DNA of 64,000 bases, taken from contig CANNBS010000008.1 in the NCBI GenBank assembly GCA_947502925.1, positions 31,421 through 95,420 on the forward strand, written 5' to 3'. Of the stretch, positions 27,770-37,225 are shown piece after piece (the first letter of the stretch is position 1; every line of letters starts with the position of its first letter). Source of the stretch: an uncultured Marinicella sp. (GTDB taxonomy: Bacteria; Pseudomonadota; Gammaproteobacteria; Xanthomonadales; Marinicellaceae). The translations under genes were made by a program, and so were the position numbers. The notes beneath the pieces are model-generated. The model saw nothing but the letters and a program-made list of their open reading frames with translations. It had not been told where the DNA came from and ran no database searches.

Positions 27770-29076
27770 GAATTCTCTTTGGGTTTCATTATGTCATCAA
27801 AGCTCTGTTTATTTTCCTTCACAGTGACTTCCGATTCAATCCAGTCCATGACCTGTGCTTCAATCACATTTTGCTCAACACTGGACATTAATTCCTGGTT
27901 TTGATAATACATCTGGATGACTTCTTGCGGTTGTTCAAAAGTTTGTGCAATTTCGTTAATTTGCTCTCTCACTTTGGTGAAGTCCGTTTTAATGTCTTGT
28001 TTCTTAGCAATATCCTGAATAATAAGGCTGTTTAAAATACGCTCTTTAGCTGCATCTTCATATTGCGACGCTTCTTGCAAAGGCGCATCTTCGTGACCCA
28101 TTTGTTTGGCTCGCTGTTGTTCCTGTTGTGCCATATATTCACTTTCACGCTTAACCATCGACTCAGGTAACAGCATGTCGGCGCATTGAGCACGTAAAGA
28201 TTCTAAGGCTTTTTGTTTAAAGCGGTTATCAACGGTTTGCTTAAGCTCACGTTTTAAATTGTTTTCGATGTCTTCTTTTAGTTGTTCAACATCACCACTT
28301 TCAATACCGAAAGATTTAACAAACTCTTCATCAACTTTCGGTAATTTGGCTTTTTTCACTTCTTTAATGGTGAATTCAAAGTTAACTTTTTGACCCGCCA
28401 GCTCATCAACGTTGAAATCCTTATCAAAACTAATTTCTAATGAATTTTCTTCACCGGCTTTCATGCCGACCAGGGCTTTTTTCAAATCATCGGGGATTCG
28501 ACTTTCACCCAACAAAACACCCATATGTTCAGTGTCTTTCTTGGGGAATGTTAAATCTTTATTACTGGCTTTATAATCCAGAGTCACCAGATCGCCATTG
28601 GCGATTTTGCCTTTGCTCTCTTTCCATTCTTGCTTTTGTTTTTGCAAATTAGTGATCATGCCTTGCACATCTTCATCAGTGATGTCAGCCTGATCCTTTT
28701 CAACTTCAATATCACTAAAATTAATCTCAGGAACCTCAGGCATCAGCTCGACTTTCGCCTCAAAAACAAAACCGCCATCATCGGCGTCATCTGTTTTAGT
28801 GACTTCAGGCGCCGCGGCCAATTCCAATTCGTTATCTGTAATGGCTTTTTCAATGGAATTCTGCATAAGCTCACCCAAAACTTCCTGGCGGGCATGCTGA
28901 CCAAAGCGTTGTACTAAGATTTTTTTCGGAACCCGGCCTTGCCGAAATCCTTTTAACCGAACTTCTTTGCCAAGTTCTGTGATTTTCTCATCCACTTTGG
29001 GTTGAATGTCTTCAGCGGCTAATTCAATATTGACCGTACGTTCCAAACCTTCTGCTTGATCGATTGAGATTTGCAT
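27766..29076 (-). CDS. tig: Trigger factor
   Basis: Ribosome-associated chaperone and peptidyl-prolyl isomerase. 436 residues. The ribosome-binding tail is '[17 protein letters not shown]' (about 43-59; the GFRxGxxP signature). The FKBP domain spans about 150-240 ('[11 protein letters not shown]', '[10 protein letters not shown]') and is followed by a helical C-terminal cradle. Two ATGs are adjacent (29079 and 29076). The second is preferred because GGAG lies five bases before it and only two before the first. Coupled to clpP. Confidence 0.97.
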   Translation of the reverse strand: MQISIDQAEGLERTVNIELAAEDIQPKVDEKITELGKEVRLKGFRQGRVPKKILVQRFGQHARQEVLGELMQNSIEKAITDNELELAAAPEVTKTDDADDGGFVFEAKVELMPEVPEINFSDIEVEKDQADITDEDVQGMITNLQKQKQEWKESKGKIANGDLVTLDYKASNKDLTFPKKDTEHMGVLLGESRIPDDLKKALVGMKAGEENSLEISFDKDFNVDELAGQKVNFEFTIKEVKKAKLPKVDEEFVKSFGIESGDVEQLKEDIENNLKRELKQTVDNRFKQKALESLRAQCADMLLPESMVKRESEYMAQQEQQRAKQMGHEDAPLQEASQYEDAAKERILNSLIIQDIAKKQDIKTDFTKVREQINEIAQTFEQPQEVIQMYYQNQELMSSVEQNVIEAQVMDWIESEVTVKENKQSFDDIMKPKENS

Positions 29077-29102
29077 CATTACTCCAGAGTTTATTTATAA
29101 AT

Positions 29103-29188
<86 letters not shown>

Positions 29189-29258
29189 AATTAAAACGAG
29201 AGACTATGCATCATTAACATATGCAAAACAAGTCTCTACCATGAATGAAAAGAATGAA

Positions 29259-29335
29259 TGGGGTGGCCGATGGGGCTCGAACCCACGACAACCAGAATCA
29301 CAATCTGGCGCTCTACCAACTGAACTACGGCCACC
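29259..29335 (-). tRNA. tRNA-His (GTG)
   Basis: 77 nt including the extra 5' G typical of tRNA-His, opposite the C before CCA. The loop TTGTGAT gives GTG. Confidence 0.95.
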
Positions 29336-29349
29336 ATATAATGCCTGCC

Positions 29350-29426
29350 TGGCACGCCCGGCAGGACTCGAACCTGCAACCCTCGCCTTAGAAGGGCGAT
29401 GCTCTATCCAGTTGAGCTACGGGCGC
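29350..29426 (-). tRNA. tRNA-Arg (TCT)
   Basis: 77 nt with CCA. The acceptor begins GCGCCCG, and the loop CTTCTAA gives TCT. Confidence 0.95.
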
Positions 29427-29443
29427 ATTGCAGTTATATAAAA

Positions 29444-29520
29444 TGGTCGGGGTAGAGAGATTCGAACTCCCGACCCACTGCTCCCAAAGCAGTTGCGCTA
29501 CCAGGCTGCGCTATACCCCG
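29444..29520 (-). tRNA. tRNA-Pro (TGG)
   Basis: 77 nt with CCA. The acceptor CGGGGTA pairs with TACCCCG. The D-arm contains the usual GCGCAGCCTGG of tRNA-Pro, and the loop TTTGGGA gives TGG. Confidence 0.95.
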
Positions 29521-29655
29521 ACTGGTCTTATTTCACTCATTTCATCAAGCGGGCGAATTTTAATACTTGCGCCCGGCAAGTTCAATCATAAAATAAGTTT
29601 TATCGCCTTTATTTCAAGGCTGTTCATTTTAACATCCATGCAAAATGATAAAAAA

Positions 29656-29733
29656 TGGCGCGCCCGGAAGGATTCGAACCTCCGACCGCCTGGTTCGTAG
29701 CCAGGTACTCTAATCCAACTGAGCTACGGGCGC
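29656..29733 (-). tRNA. tRNA-Arg (ACG)
   Basis: 78 nt with CCA. The acceptor GCGCCCG pairs with CGGGCGC, and the loop CTACGAA gives ACG (A34 is expected to become inosine). In many gammaproteobacteria it follows csrA and tRNA-Ser, as here. Confidence 0.95.
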
Positions 29734-29849
29734 GCATTAGGGATGCGAATTATGTTGGTTTTTGACCATGAAGTCAACATTAAAAACATATATTGCACAT
29801 TTAATTTATAACGAGCCGACAAAATATATATTGTACAACAGCCTGCTAT

Positions 29850-29985
29850 AAAATGGCGGAGAGTGAGGGATGACTCAAGACGTCCTGTCTTGACTGCTTC
29901 GCAGCGCCTTCGGCGGTGAAAATACGCTCCAGGCGTATTTTTCGAACCCTCGGGCTCTCATACTTCACTATCCAGTATTTTATAA
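29850..29985. repeat. Broken tRNA-Ser 3'-end copy split by hairpin cassette
   Basis: The sequence AAAATGGCGGAGAGTGAGGGAT at about 29850-29872 repeats the 3' end of the intact tRNA-Ser (30011-30032). It then stops at the T-loop. After two hairpins (TCAAGAC-GTCCT-GTCTTGA at 29875-29893 and AAAATACGC-TCCAG-GCGTATTTT at 29919-29941) the T-arm continues as TTCGAACCCTCGG at 29941. The intact gene reads GGGATTCGAACCCTCG at this place, so the cassette sits inside the T-loop of a duplicated tRNA end. A UUCG-type hairpin (GCGCC-TTCGGCGG) lies between the two palindromes. Confidence 0.75.
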
Positions 29986-30003
29986 AATCCCCGCTTCGCG
30001 GGG
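29980..30003 (-). terminator. Possible terminator of tRNA-Ser
   Basis: Minus strand CCCCGC-GAA-GCGGGG followed by ATTTTAT, about a dozen bases past the tRNA-Ser CCA end. Confidence 0.55.
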
Positions 30004-30014
30004 CTCTTATAAAA

Positions 30015-30106
30015 TGGCGGAGAGTGAGGGATTCGAACCCTCGATGGGCTATAAAACCCATACTCCCTTAGCAGGGGAGCGCCTTCAGCCGCTCGGCCAA
30101 CTCTCC
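30015..30106 (-). tRNA. tRNA-Ser (GCT)
   Basis: 92 nt class II tRNA with CCA and a long variable arm. The acceptor GGAGAGT pairs with ACTCTCC, and the loop CTGCTAA gives GCT. It is the intact parent of the duplicated fragments on both sides. Confidence 0.96.
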
Positions 30107-30432
30107 GTTTTCTCTATTACCCACCAATCTTCCGGTGGGATGGTAAATTCATTCTGCGCTCCCTAATGGAAGCGCCTTATTCCGGGCATCCTGCCCTCCA
30201 CCCTTCGGGTCCGCTGCGCGGGGCTAAAATGATCCAGTCATTTTAGTCAGCCGCTCGGCCAACTCTCCGTTTTCTCTATTACCCACCAATCTTTCGGTGG
30301 GATGTTTAATTCTTTCTGCGCTCCCCAATGGAAGCGCCTTATTCCGGGCATCCTGCCCTCCACCCTTCGGGTCCGCTTCGCGGGGCTAAAATGATCCAGT
30401 CATTTTAGTCAGCCGCTCGGCCAACTCTCCGG
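30085..30432. repeat. 162-bp tandem duplication carrying the tRNA-Ser 5' end
   Basis: TCAGCCGCTCGGCCAACTCT starts at 30085, 30247 and 30409, an exact period of 162 bases, giving two full units plus a partial third. Each unit consists of the first ~22 bases of tRNA-Ser (minus strand), its upstream flank (TTTTCTCTATTACCCACC) and a hairpin set: GGGCA-TCC-TGCCC, CCCTTCGGG and AAAATGA-TCCAG-TCATTTT (30226-30244 and 30388-30406). The two units differ at about ten positions, so the duplication is not new but still clearly alignable. Confidence 0.9.
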
Positions 30433-30657
30433 TTACTTTTAAAATGACTATTATTAAGTCATTATTATTAATTTACTTGTCTTTATTGTTTTGCTTTCGC
30501 AAAACGAGTTCGGGGTGATAAAACACATCCTGTGTTTTCCCCTTTAAGCCTCCGATGACAACAAACTCATTTTAAAAACTAAAGTTTTTTGAGGCTTAGC
30601 TGAACAAGGCGGTTATTTTAGTCATAATTAGACTAAATGCAACCGCAAAATTAAGGT
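30433..30657. repeat. Hairpin-rich spacer between tRNA repeats and csrA
   Basis: Contains GTTTTGC-TTTC-GCAAAAC at 30488-30505 and AAAACACA-TCC-TGTGTTTT at 30520-30538, the latter with the same TCC loop as the neighbouring cassettes. The rest is A/T rich, with no coding signal. Confidence 0.6.
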
Positions 30658-30888
30658 TTACTGATTGCCGATATTATCGTCATTAATATCTGAATCTTCG
30701 CTGGTATCCGAATCCTGGTTTAATTGTTCATTTTTTATTCGTTCATATATTTCTTCACGATGAACCGCAATTTCTTTTGGGGCATTGATGCCAATCCGCA
30801 CCTGATTGCCCTTGATGCCCAGTACTGTAACTGTAACATCGTCCCCTATCATTAATGTTTCACCAACTCGTCTGGTTAAAATTAACAT
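30658..30888 (-). CDS. csrA: Carbon storage regulator CsrA
   Basis: Post-transcriptional regulator that binds GGA motifs in mRNA leaders as a dimer. 76 residues. The core is '[20 protein letters not shown]' with Leu4/Arg6 and '[10 protein letters not shown]' containing Arg44-type RNA-contact residues. The C-terminal tail is unusually acidic (about residues 55-76, [14 protein letters not shown]) and longer than in E. coli (61 residues). It lies downstream of alaS and upstream of tRNA-Ser as in Enterobacteria and Pseudomonas. Confidence 0.97.
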   Translation of the reverse strand: MLILTRRVGETLMIGDDVTVTVLGIKGNQVRIGINAPKEIAVHREEIYERIKNEQLNQDSDTSEDSDINDDNIGNQ

Positions 30889-31049
30889 TTATTTCTCCGT
30901 TTAGTGTTTTAAAAGTACTCTCGGGAAGCACCTGTCCAAAATTTCTTATTGAGGCTTTGGCCTCTGTTATTATAGGTTACTGATTAGACAATATTTAGCC
31001 TCTAATTAGAAGCCCTTATTTGACTTTTTTAGCATGGTACTCTGAAGAA

Positions 31050-33665
31050 TTAAGCATTAAATTGCTGTTTAACCACGTGGTCAATGGCTTGATTTAATGA
31101 GGTTAAATCTGCCTGACCACCGCCTTGTGCAAAATCAGGGCGACCACCACCGCGACCGCCAATCTGACTCAATATGGCTTTAATCAAATCTCCGGCACGG
31201 TATTCTGCGGTTAAATCCTTGGTGACGCCCACCATAAGCTGAACTTTGTCGGCATCATGTAATCCAAAAATAACCACGCCCCGGTTGTATTTACTTTTAA
31301 AACCATCAATGCCATTTCTGAGTGCACTGGCATCTGCCGATTCAAACACATGGCTCAAGACATTTACATCACCCATCTGTCGTGTATTTCCTAATACCTC
31401 ACTGACGATATCACCGGTTTGCTGTTGTTGAATCTGCTGAATGGTTTGTTGTAATTGTTTATTCTGTTCAACCAAATGCTCGACTTGAGACAACATTTTA
31501 TCCGGCCTTGATTTTATGAGACGAGCTACTTCAGCAATTGCTTGTTGCTGTTTTTGAACCCAGTCTAATGCGGCGTTGCCGGTGATGGCTTCAATGCGAC
31601 GAATGCCGGATGCCACAGCGGTTTCCAGGGTGATTATAAACAAACCGATTTCGCCGGTGGCTTTTACATGTGTTCCACCACACAGCTCAACAGAATAACC
31701 GCCAAAGTCCATCACCCGCACATGATCACCGTATTTCTCCCCAAACAAAGCCACAGCCCCGTAATTAATGGCATCATCGTAAGCCATGTGTTGCTCTTGG
31801 GCCGGAAAATTATCCCGAATGGCCTGATTAACCTGCTGTTCAATTTTTTGTAACTGCGCTTGATTCAAGGCTTCATCATGGGAAAAATCAAAACGTAATT
31901 TATCCGCATTCACCAACGATCCTTTCTGTTGCACATGCTCGCCCAGTTCAGCGCGCAATACTTTATGCAGTAAATGGGTGGCCGAGTGATTTAAAATAAC
32001 CTGTTGTCGATGGCGCTCATCCACTTGAGCTTCTACAATCAGACCTTGCTTCAAACCACCGTCAGATACCTCAACGGCATGAATATGGTACTGCCCGGCG
32101 GCTTTTTGGGTGTCTGTGACTTGTGCCTTGCCGGCATCACTGACTAACTGGCCAATATCGCCCACTTGACCGCCTGACTCCGCATAGAATGGCGTCCGAT
32201 TGAGCACCACCCAGCCCTGCTCTCCGGCTGTCAGGTAATCACACTGCCTTCCTGATTGATCGGTGATTAGCATAATTTCACCGCTGTCCTGAAACCGATC
32301 ATAGCCACTAAAGTGGGTCGGGGATAAGGTTTGTATTAAATCAGCCGGAATCTGGTGTTGCTGATTAAACTGCTTTTGTGAGCGTGAGCGCTTTTTCTGT
32401 GCTTCCATACAACGATTAAAACCCACCACATCTACGCTTCGATTATGCTCCCGAGCCAGGTCTTCAGTTAAATCCAGGGGAAAACCAAAGGTATCATAAA
32501 GTTTAAAGGCCAATTCACCTGATACAGCTTCACCATCGGCCAGACCGGCTGTGGCTTTATTAAATTCTTGCATACCAGTACCCAAAGTTTCGGCAAACTG
32601 CTGTTCTTCTTTTTTCAGCTGATTTTCGATAAGGGCCTTATTTTCGGGTAATTCAGCATAATCTTCGCCCATTTCATCAATCAGCGGCTGAACCATGTGG
32701 TAGAAAAACACGTTGTCTGCGCCCAGCTTATGACCATGACGCGCAGCTCGCCGAATAATCCGGCGCAGCACATAACCACGACCTTCATTGGCAGGCAATA
32801 CGCCATCTGCAATCAAAAAAGCACAGGTTCTTATGTGATCGGCGATCACTTTTAAGGACGGATCGGCCAGGTCTGTACTTCCGGTCAGCTTGGCTGCGGC
32901 TTTAATCAGACCCTGGAATAAATCAATCTCATAGTTGTTGTGCTTGCCCTGTAAAATCGCGGCAATACGCTCCAATCCCATGCCGGTATCGACACTGGGT
33001 TTGGGTAATGGCACCAACTCACCATCCGCCTGGCGATCAAATTGCATAAACACCAGATTCCAGATTTCAATAAAACGGTCACCGTCCTCGTCCGCTGACC
33101 CGGGAGGGCCACCGGGTACATCGGCACCATGATCATAAAATATTTCAGAACAAGGACCACAGGGACCGGTATCACCCATTTGCCAAAAATTATCTTTGGC
33201 ACCGATTCGCAAGATTCGATCCATGGGCAAACCAATCACTTCATGCCAGATTTGTTCCGCTTCATCGTCCTCCTCAAAAACCGTGACCAGTAATTTATCT
33301 TCAGGCAGGTTTAATTCATTGGTCAAAAAATCCCAGCTCAGTTCGATGGCTTTGGTTTTAAAGTAATCACCAAAACTGAAATTACCCAGCATTTCAAAAA
33401 ACGTATGGTGACGGGCGGTGTACCCAACCTGATCCAGGTCGTTGTGCTTGCCTCCGGCACGCACACAACGCTGTGAACTCACCGCACGCTTATAATCTCT
33501 TTTTTCAGCGCCTAAAAACACATCTTTGAATTGCACCATTCCGGCATTAACGAATAATAAGGTGGGATCATTGGCCGGAACCAAGGAACTGCTCTTAACC
33601 ACCTGATGGTCATGGCTTTTAAAATAATCAAGAAATCGTGATCGTATTTGTCGGGTTGTCAGCAT
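31050..33665 (-). CDS. alaS: Alanyl-tRNA synthetase
   Basis: Charges tRNA-Ala and edits mischarged Ser/Gly. 871 residues from the ATG at 33665. A TTG at 33680 would add five residues, but the ATG start aligns with the E. coli N-terminus (…IRxxFLDxF). Landmarks are 'PANDPTLLFVNAGMVQFKDVFLG' (about 32-54), the class II motif region, the editing-domain zinc ligands 'HSATHLLH' (about 567) and 'CGGTH' (about 670), and the C-Ala domain with the final glycine-rich 'GGRGGGRPDFAQGGG'. The gene is followed by csrA with a 161-base gap, which contains a small GAGGC-TTTG-GCCTC hairpin near 30951. Confidence 0.97.
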   Translation of the reverse strand: MLTTRQIRSRFLDYFKSHDHQVVKSSSLVPANDPTLLFVNAGMVQFKDVFLGAEKRDYKRAVSSQRCVRAGGKHNDLDQVGYTARHHTFFEMLGNFSFGDYFKTKAIELSWDFLTNELNLPEDKLLVTVFEEDDEAEQIWHEVIGLPMDRILRIGAKDNFWQMGDTGPCGPCSEIFYDHGADVPGGPPGSADEDGDRFIEIWNLVFMQFDRQADGELVPLPKPSVDTGMGLERIAAILQGKHNNYEIDLFQGLIKAAAKLTGSTDLADPSLKVIADHIRTCAFLIADGVLPANEGRGYVLRRIIRRAARHGHKLGADNVFFYHMVQPLIDEMGEDYAELPENKALIENQLKKEEQQFAETLGTGMQEFNKATAGLADGEAVSGELAFKLYDTFGFPLDLTEDLAREHNRSVDVVGFNRCMEAQKKRSRSQKQFNQQHQIPADLIQTLSPTHFSGYDRFQDSGEIMLITDQSGRQCDYLTAGEQGWVVLNRTPFYAESGGQVGDIGQLVSDAGKAQVTDTQKAAGQYHIHAVEVSDGGLKQGLIVEAQVDERHRQQVILNHSATHLLHKVLRAELGEHVQQKGSLVNADKLRFDFSHDEALNQAQLQKIEQQVNQAIRDNFPAQEQHMAYDDAINYGAVALFGEKYGDHVRVMDFGGYSVELCGGTHVKATGEIGLFIITLETAVASGIRRIEAITGNAALDWVQKQQQAIAEVARLIKSRPDKMLSQVEHLVEQNKQLQQTIQQIQQQQTGDIVSEVLGNTRQMGDVNVLSHVFESADASALRNGIDGFKSKYNRGVVIFGLHDADKVQLMVGVTKDLTAEYRAGDLIKAILSQIGGRGGGRPDFAQGGGQADLTSLNQAIDHVVKQQFNA

Positions 33666-33715
33666 GCTGGTATGTGTCAAAAAAACAAGAAAGAAATTTT
33701 AGGGTCTCGATGCCC

Positions 33716-33721
33716 ATTATA
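33716..33721 (-). promoter_or_regulatory. Candidate alaS -10 box
   Basis: Minus strand TATAAT followed by GGGC, about 50 bases before the alaS ATG. No clear -35. It lies in the kdsB-alaS gap. Confidence 0.35.
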
Positions 33722-33740
33722 CAAGAGTACAGAATGATAT

Positions 33741-34514
33741 TTACGGACGGTTTTTTGTGTCTTGCTCAAAGCGCATCACATCATCAGCGGTATCAATACC
33801 ATGAGGCATATCGCAAACCGCTTTCGCCACCACAATCTGTTCGCCTGTGGCCAACGCCCGTAACTGTTCCAAAGATTCACATTGTTCAATCTCTGCAGGC
33901 TTAAGCCGGCTGAATTCCTGTAAAAAAGCCACCTTATAAACATACAAACCAATGTGTCTTTTAAAATTTATACCTTCCGGTAAGCGTTTGGCCTGTTGGT
34001 TAAAGTGTTGTTGCGACCAGGGAATGGGTGCACGACTAAAATACAAAGCCTGATGTTTATCATTCGTTACCACCTTAACCACATTTGGGTCAAACAAACT
34101 GTCTAAATCAGTAATCGACTGATATAAAGTGCCGATGGCGGCTTGTGGTGATTGTTGAATAAGGTACAGTACCTGTTCGACATTGGCGCGGGGAATATTA
34201 GGTTCATCGCCTTGATAATTTAACACCCAGGTATCTGACGACCAGCCTTTGATGGCCGCACATTCAGCAATGCGATCAGTCCCGGTTAAGTGGCTGTCCG
34301 ATGTCATCACCACATCATGACCGGCTGCTTCAACACAATCAAAAATTCGCTGATCATCAGTGGCCACCGTCACCTCTTTTGCACCCAAACGTTGTGCCGA
34401 CTCAACCGCCCATAATATCAGTGCTTTGCCTTTTAATTTAATTAAGGGTTTACCGGGCAGACGACTCGATTGATAACGGGCCGGGATACAAATAACGAAT
34501 TCCAGGTCACTCAT
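33741..34514 (-). CDS. kdsB: 3-deoxy-manno-octulosonate cytidylyltransferase
   Basis: Activates Kdo as CMP-Kdo for lipopolysaccharide core synthesis. 257 residues. The nucleotide-binding 'IPARYQSSRLPGKPL' (about 10-24) is followed by 'VATDDQRI', 'NYQGDEPNI' (about 98) and 'HIGLYVYK'. The start overlaps the lpxK stop by four bases. It is the last gene of the exbB-exbD-msbA-lpxK-kdsB operon, whose products build and flip lipid A-Kdo. Confidence 0.97.
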   Translation of the reverse strand: MSDLEFVICIPARYQSSRLPGKPLIKLKGKALILWAVESAQRLGAKEVTVATDDQRIFDCVEAAGHDVVMTSDSHLTGTDRIAECAAIKGWSSDTWVLNYQGDEPNIPRANVEQVLYLIQQSPQAAIGTLYQSITDLDSLFDPNVVKVVTNDKHQALYFSRAPIPWSQQHFNQQAKRLPEGINFKRHIGLYVYKVAFLQEFSRLKPAEIEQCESLEQLRALATGEQIVVAKAVCDMPHGIDTADDVMRFEQDTKNRP

Positions 34515-35494
34515 GATAATACTCGGTTAAATAATGTTTCAATGGCCTCAATGGTTTTTGGTGAGGGTTCAATGCGTGATTTAACCACCCAGACGTCGGC
34601 ATGTTGGATATTGGCACATTTGACCGCATCTTTTTCTGTTATCAGGGTTACATATTCATCACTGAAATCATCCGCTGTAAAAACATGGTGATCGGCTTTG
34701 GGCTGCTTAACAACAGCCAGACCTTTGGCAGATAACATGTTAAAAAAACCTTCAGGATTCGCAATGCCGGCCATCGCAATTATTTTTTGACTGCGCAATG
34801 AATCGATACTGCGGGTGTTTTTAGGCTGATTCAAGCGATAAATACAATCGATGTGATGTGTATAAAACAATTCACCGGCACCCTCACCTTTATAAACCAC
34901 CAGGTCGGCTTGTTCTAACCGCTCCGGTTTTTCTCGCAAGGGTCCGGCCGGCAGTAAGTAACCATTGCCCAATTGTCGGTCGGCATCCAGCATAACAATT
35001 TCCGCATCACGCCCCATGGCAACATGTTGCAAACCATCATCGGATAACACCACATCCACAGAATGCTGCCTAATGAGGGTTTTGACCGCTTGGGCACGAT
35101 TTTTTCCCACCACAACCGGTATGTTAAGGGTTTTTGCCATTAACAAGGGCTCATCACCACTGGCCGCAGCATCCGCGCCCGGTGTCACCAGCATCGGTTC
35201 GACTTTACGCTGTCCGCCATAGCCTCGCGAAACAATGCCCACACGACGCCCTTTATTTAAAAGTTGCCGAGCCAAATAAATCACCATCGGCGTTTTGCCA
35301 CCACCGCCAACGGTAATATTACCCACCACAATAACCGGCACTTTAAAATGGTGCGTTTTAAAGATTTTCCATCGATAAAGTGCACGACGAAAACCACTTA
35401 GAGCAGCAAAAAGCGCGGCCAATAAACGATACATGAGTGCCGGTTTTTTATCACCATACCAGCGTTGATTCCATTGACTATCGGATGTTTTCAT
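34511..35494 (-). CDS. lpxK: Tetraacyldisaccharide 4'-kinase
   Basis: Inner-membrane-associated kinase adding the 4'-phosphate of lipid A. 327 residues. An N-terminal amphipathic/hydrophobic region (about 20-40) precedes a P-loop 'VGNITVGGGGKTP' (about 57-69) and 'SDDGLQHVAMGRDAEIVMLD'. It begins one base after msbA and overlaps kdsB by four bases. The small ycaR/Trm112-like gene often found between lpxK and kdsB is absent. Confidence 0.96.
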   Translation of the reverse strand: MKTSDSQWNQRWYGDKKPALMYRLLAALFAALSGFRRALYRWKIFKTHHFKVPVIVVGNITVGGGGKTPMVIYLARQLLNKGRRVGIVSRGYGGQRKVEPMLVTPGADAAASGDEPLLMAKTLNIPVVVGKNRAQAVKTLIRQHSVDVVLSDDGLQHVAMGRDAEIVMLDADRQLGNGYLLPAGPLREKPERLEQADLVVYKGEGAGELFYTHHIDCIYRLNQPKNTRSIDSLRSQKIIAMAGIANPEGFFNMLSAKGLAVVKQPKADHHVFTADDFSDEYVTLITEKDAVKCANIQHADVWVVKSRIEPSPKTIEAIETLFNRVLS

Positions 35495-35495
35495 A

Positions 35496-37223
35496 TCAAT
35501 GTTTTAACTGCTGACTGTCAAGTAATTGGCGGTAAGGCCCGTCTTCATGACTTAATGAATCATGGCTGCCTTGTTGAACAATCCGTCCCTGGTCTAAAAC
35601 CACCACATAATCAACGTCCTCAATGGTCGATAAGCGGTGGGCAATTATAAGTGTCGTTTTGTTTTTCATGACTGTTTTTAAAGCCTGCTGGATGGCTTGT
35701 TCTGATTCTGTATCCAGGGCTGAAGTGGCTTCATCTAAAATTAATAAGGGTGCATTTTTCAGTATAGCCCGGGCAATGGCAATACGCTGGCGCTGTCCTC
35801 CGGATAAGCCGGTACCATTTTCGCCCAGTAACGTGTCAAACCCATCAGGTAATTGTTCAATAAACTCCAGGGCATGGGCTTTTCGAGCCGCATCGACAAT
35901 CTCATCCTCTGAACAACTTCGCAAGGCACCATAGGCGATGTTATTTTTAACCGTGTCATTAAATAAAATGATTTCCTGTGAAACCACCGCTAAATGATCC
36001 CGTAAACTGCGTAAACTGTAATCCTCAACCGGTCGCTGGTTAATTAATAATGACCCCGAGGAAATATCATAAAACCGTGGCACCAAATTGACCAGCGTAC
36101 TCTTACCACCACCCGAGGTGCCAACAAAAGCCACCTTATCACCGGCATGAATGGCTAAGTTTATATCATGTAACGCCGTACTATCCTCATTATAGGCAAA
36201 TGAAACCTGATTAAACTGAATGTCAATTTGCTGGCTGTCCAGCACTTCAGTGCCCGTATCTTCTTCGGGTTTGGCGGTCACAATTTGTTGTACGCTGTCC
36301 GCCGCAGCCATGGTGGTTTGAATGGTGGAAAATATGGTGGATAAGTTTTTCACTGTGGGTAACAAGGCCAGCATGGCTGTCATAAATGCCATAAAATCAG
36401 CCGCCGGCATACCATTTTTGGCCGCCAGATACATGATAATTGCCAGGGCAAAAGCCACCAACATCAGGGTAATGGTTGACAGCACTTCTTTAGTGGCAGC
36501 AATTTTAACCTGTAGCTGTCGGTTGCCCTTTAAGTTCTGCTTAAATTTATTTTTTTCACGGTCATCACCATCAAATATTTTAACAATTTTATGACCACGA
36601 ATAACTTCTTCAGCGGTATTCGATATATCAGAAACAGAATCCTGAATACCATGGCCAATGCGTCGAAATCGCTTGTTAATTTGGTGAATGACACCTGCAA
36701 TAATCGGAAACACCACAAAAGCCACCAGCGCCAACTGCCATGAATAATAAAACATCACTGCCAGATAAAAGACAATGGATAAAAACTCGCGAATCATTAA
36801 CACGAAGTTTTTAGAGACGCCATTGGCCATTTGTTCAATGTCATAAATCAAACGGGACAACAACCCGCCCGACGTATGCCGATCATAAAAACGCTGAGGT
36901 AACCTTAAATACTGGCTAAAAATTTGCCAGCGCAAATCATTGATGATTTTACGGCCCACCCAGGTAAAACCATAGGCTGCCATGTAATTACCCAGACTGC
37001 GAATAAAGAAGATACCAATCACTAAAAAAGGAATTAAAGAAACCCATTGTGGATCCTGCTTGGTAAAGCCTTCTTCTAATATCGGCGACAACATCCAGAT
37101 AAAAAAGCCCTTCATGGCAGCATCAATGACTGCCCCGAATAATGCCAGATAAAACACCACACGATAGGGTTTTACATAGCGCAATAAAGAACGATAAGTC
37201 ACCGTAGTGCCGGATTCAATCAT
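35496..37223 (-). CDS. msbA: Lipid A export ABC transporter MsbA
   Basis: Homodimeric ABC flippase that moves core-lipid A across the inner membrane. 575 residues. Six-helix transmembrane domain (about 15-320) and ATPase domain with Walker A 'GTSGGGKST' (about 373-381), ABC signature 'LSGGQRQRIAIARA' (about 474-487), Walker B 'LLILDEATSALD' and the H-loop 'IAHRLSTI'. It sits two bases from exbD. Size and operon position next to lpxK/kdsB distinguish it from other type I exporters. Confidence 0.96.
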   Translation of the reverse strand: MIESGTTVTYRSLLRYVKPYRVVFYLALFGAVIDAAMKGFFIWMLSPILEEGFTKQDPQWVSLIPFLVIGIFFIRSLGNYMAAYGFTWVGRKIINDLRWQIFSQYLRLPQRFYDRHTSGGLLSRLIYDIEQMANGVSKNFVLMIREFLSIVFYLAVMFYYSWQLALVAFVVFPIIAGVIHQINKRFRRIGHGIQDSVSDISNTAEEVIRGHKIVKIFDGDDREKNKFKQNLKGNRQLQVKIAATKEVLSTITLMLVAFALAIIMYLAAKNGMPAADFMAFMTAMLALLPTVKNLSTIFSTIQTTMAAADSVQQIVTAKPEEDTGTEVLDSQQIDIQFNQVSFAYNEDSTALHDINLAIHAGDKVAFVGTSGGGKSTLVNLVPRFYDISSGSLLINQRPVEDYSLRSLRDHLAVVSQEIILFNDTVKNNIAYGALRSCSEDEIVDAARKAHALEFIEQLPDGFDTLLGENGTGLSGGQRQRIAIARAILKNAPLLILDEATSALDTESEQAIQQALKTVMKNKTTLIIAHRLSTIEDVDYVVVLDQGRIVQQGSHDSLSHEDGPYRQLLDSQQLKH

Positions 37224-37225
37224 GG

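Noticed and set aside
29846..30061. 71-codon minus-strand frame ending in SLTLRH-type sequence
   Set aside because: It reads through the tRNA-Ser 3' end and its broken copy; repeat translation, not a gene.
30085..30432. CRISPR array
   Set aside because: Two full units of 162 bp with near-identical 'spacers' and a tRNA fragment; not a repeat-spacer array, and no cas genes.
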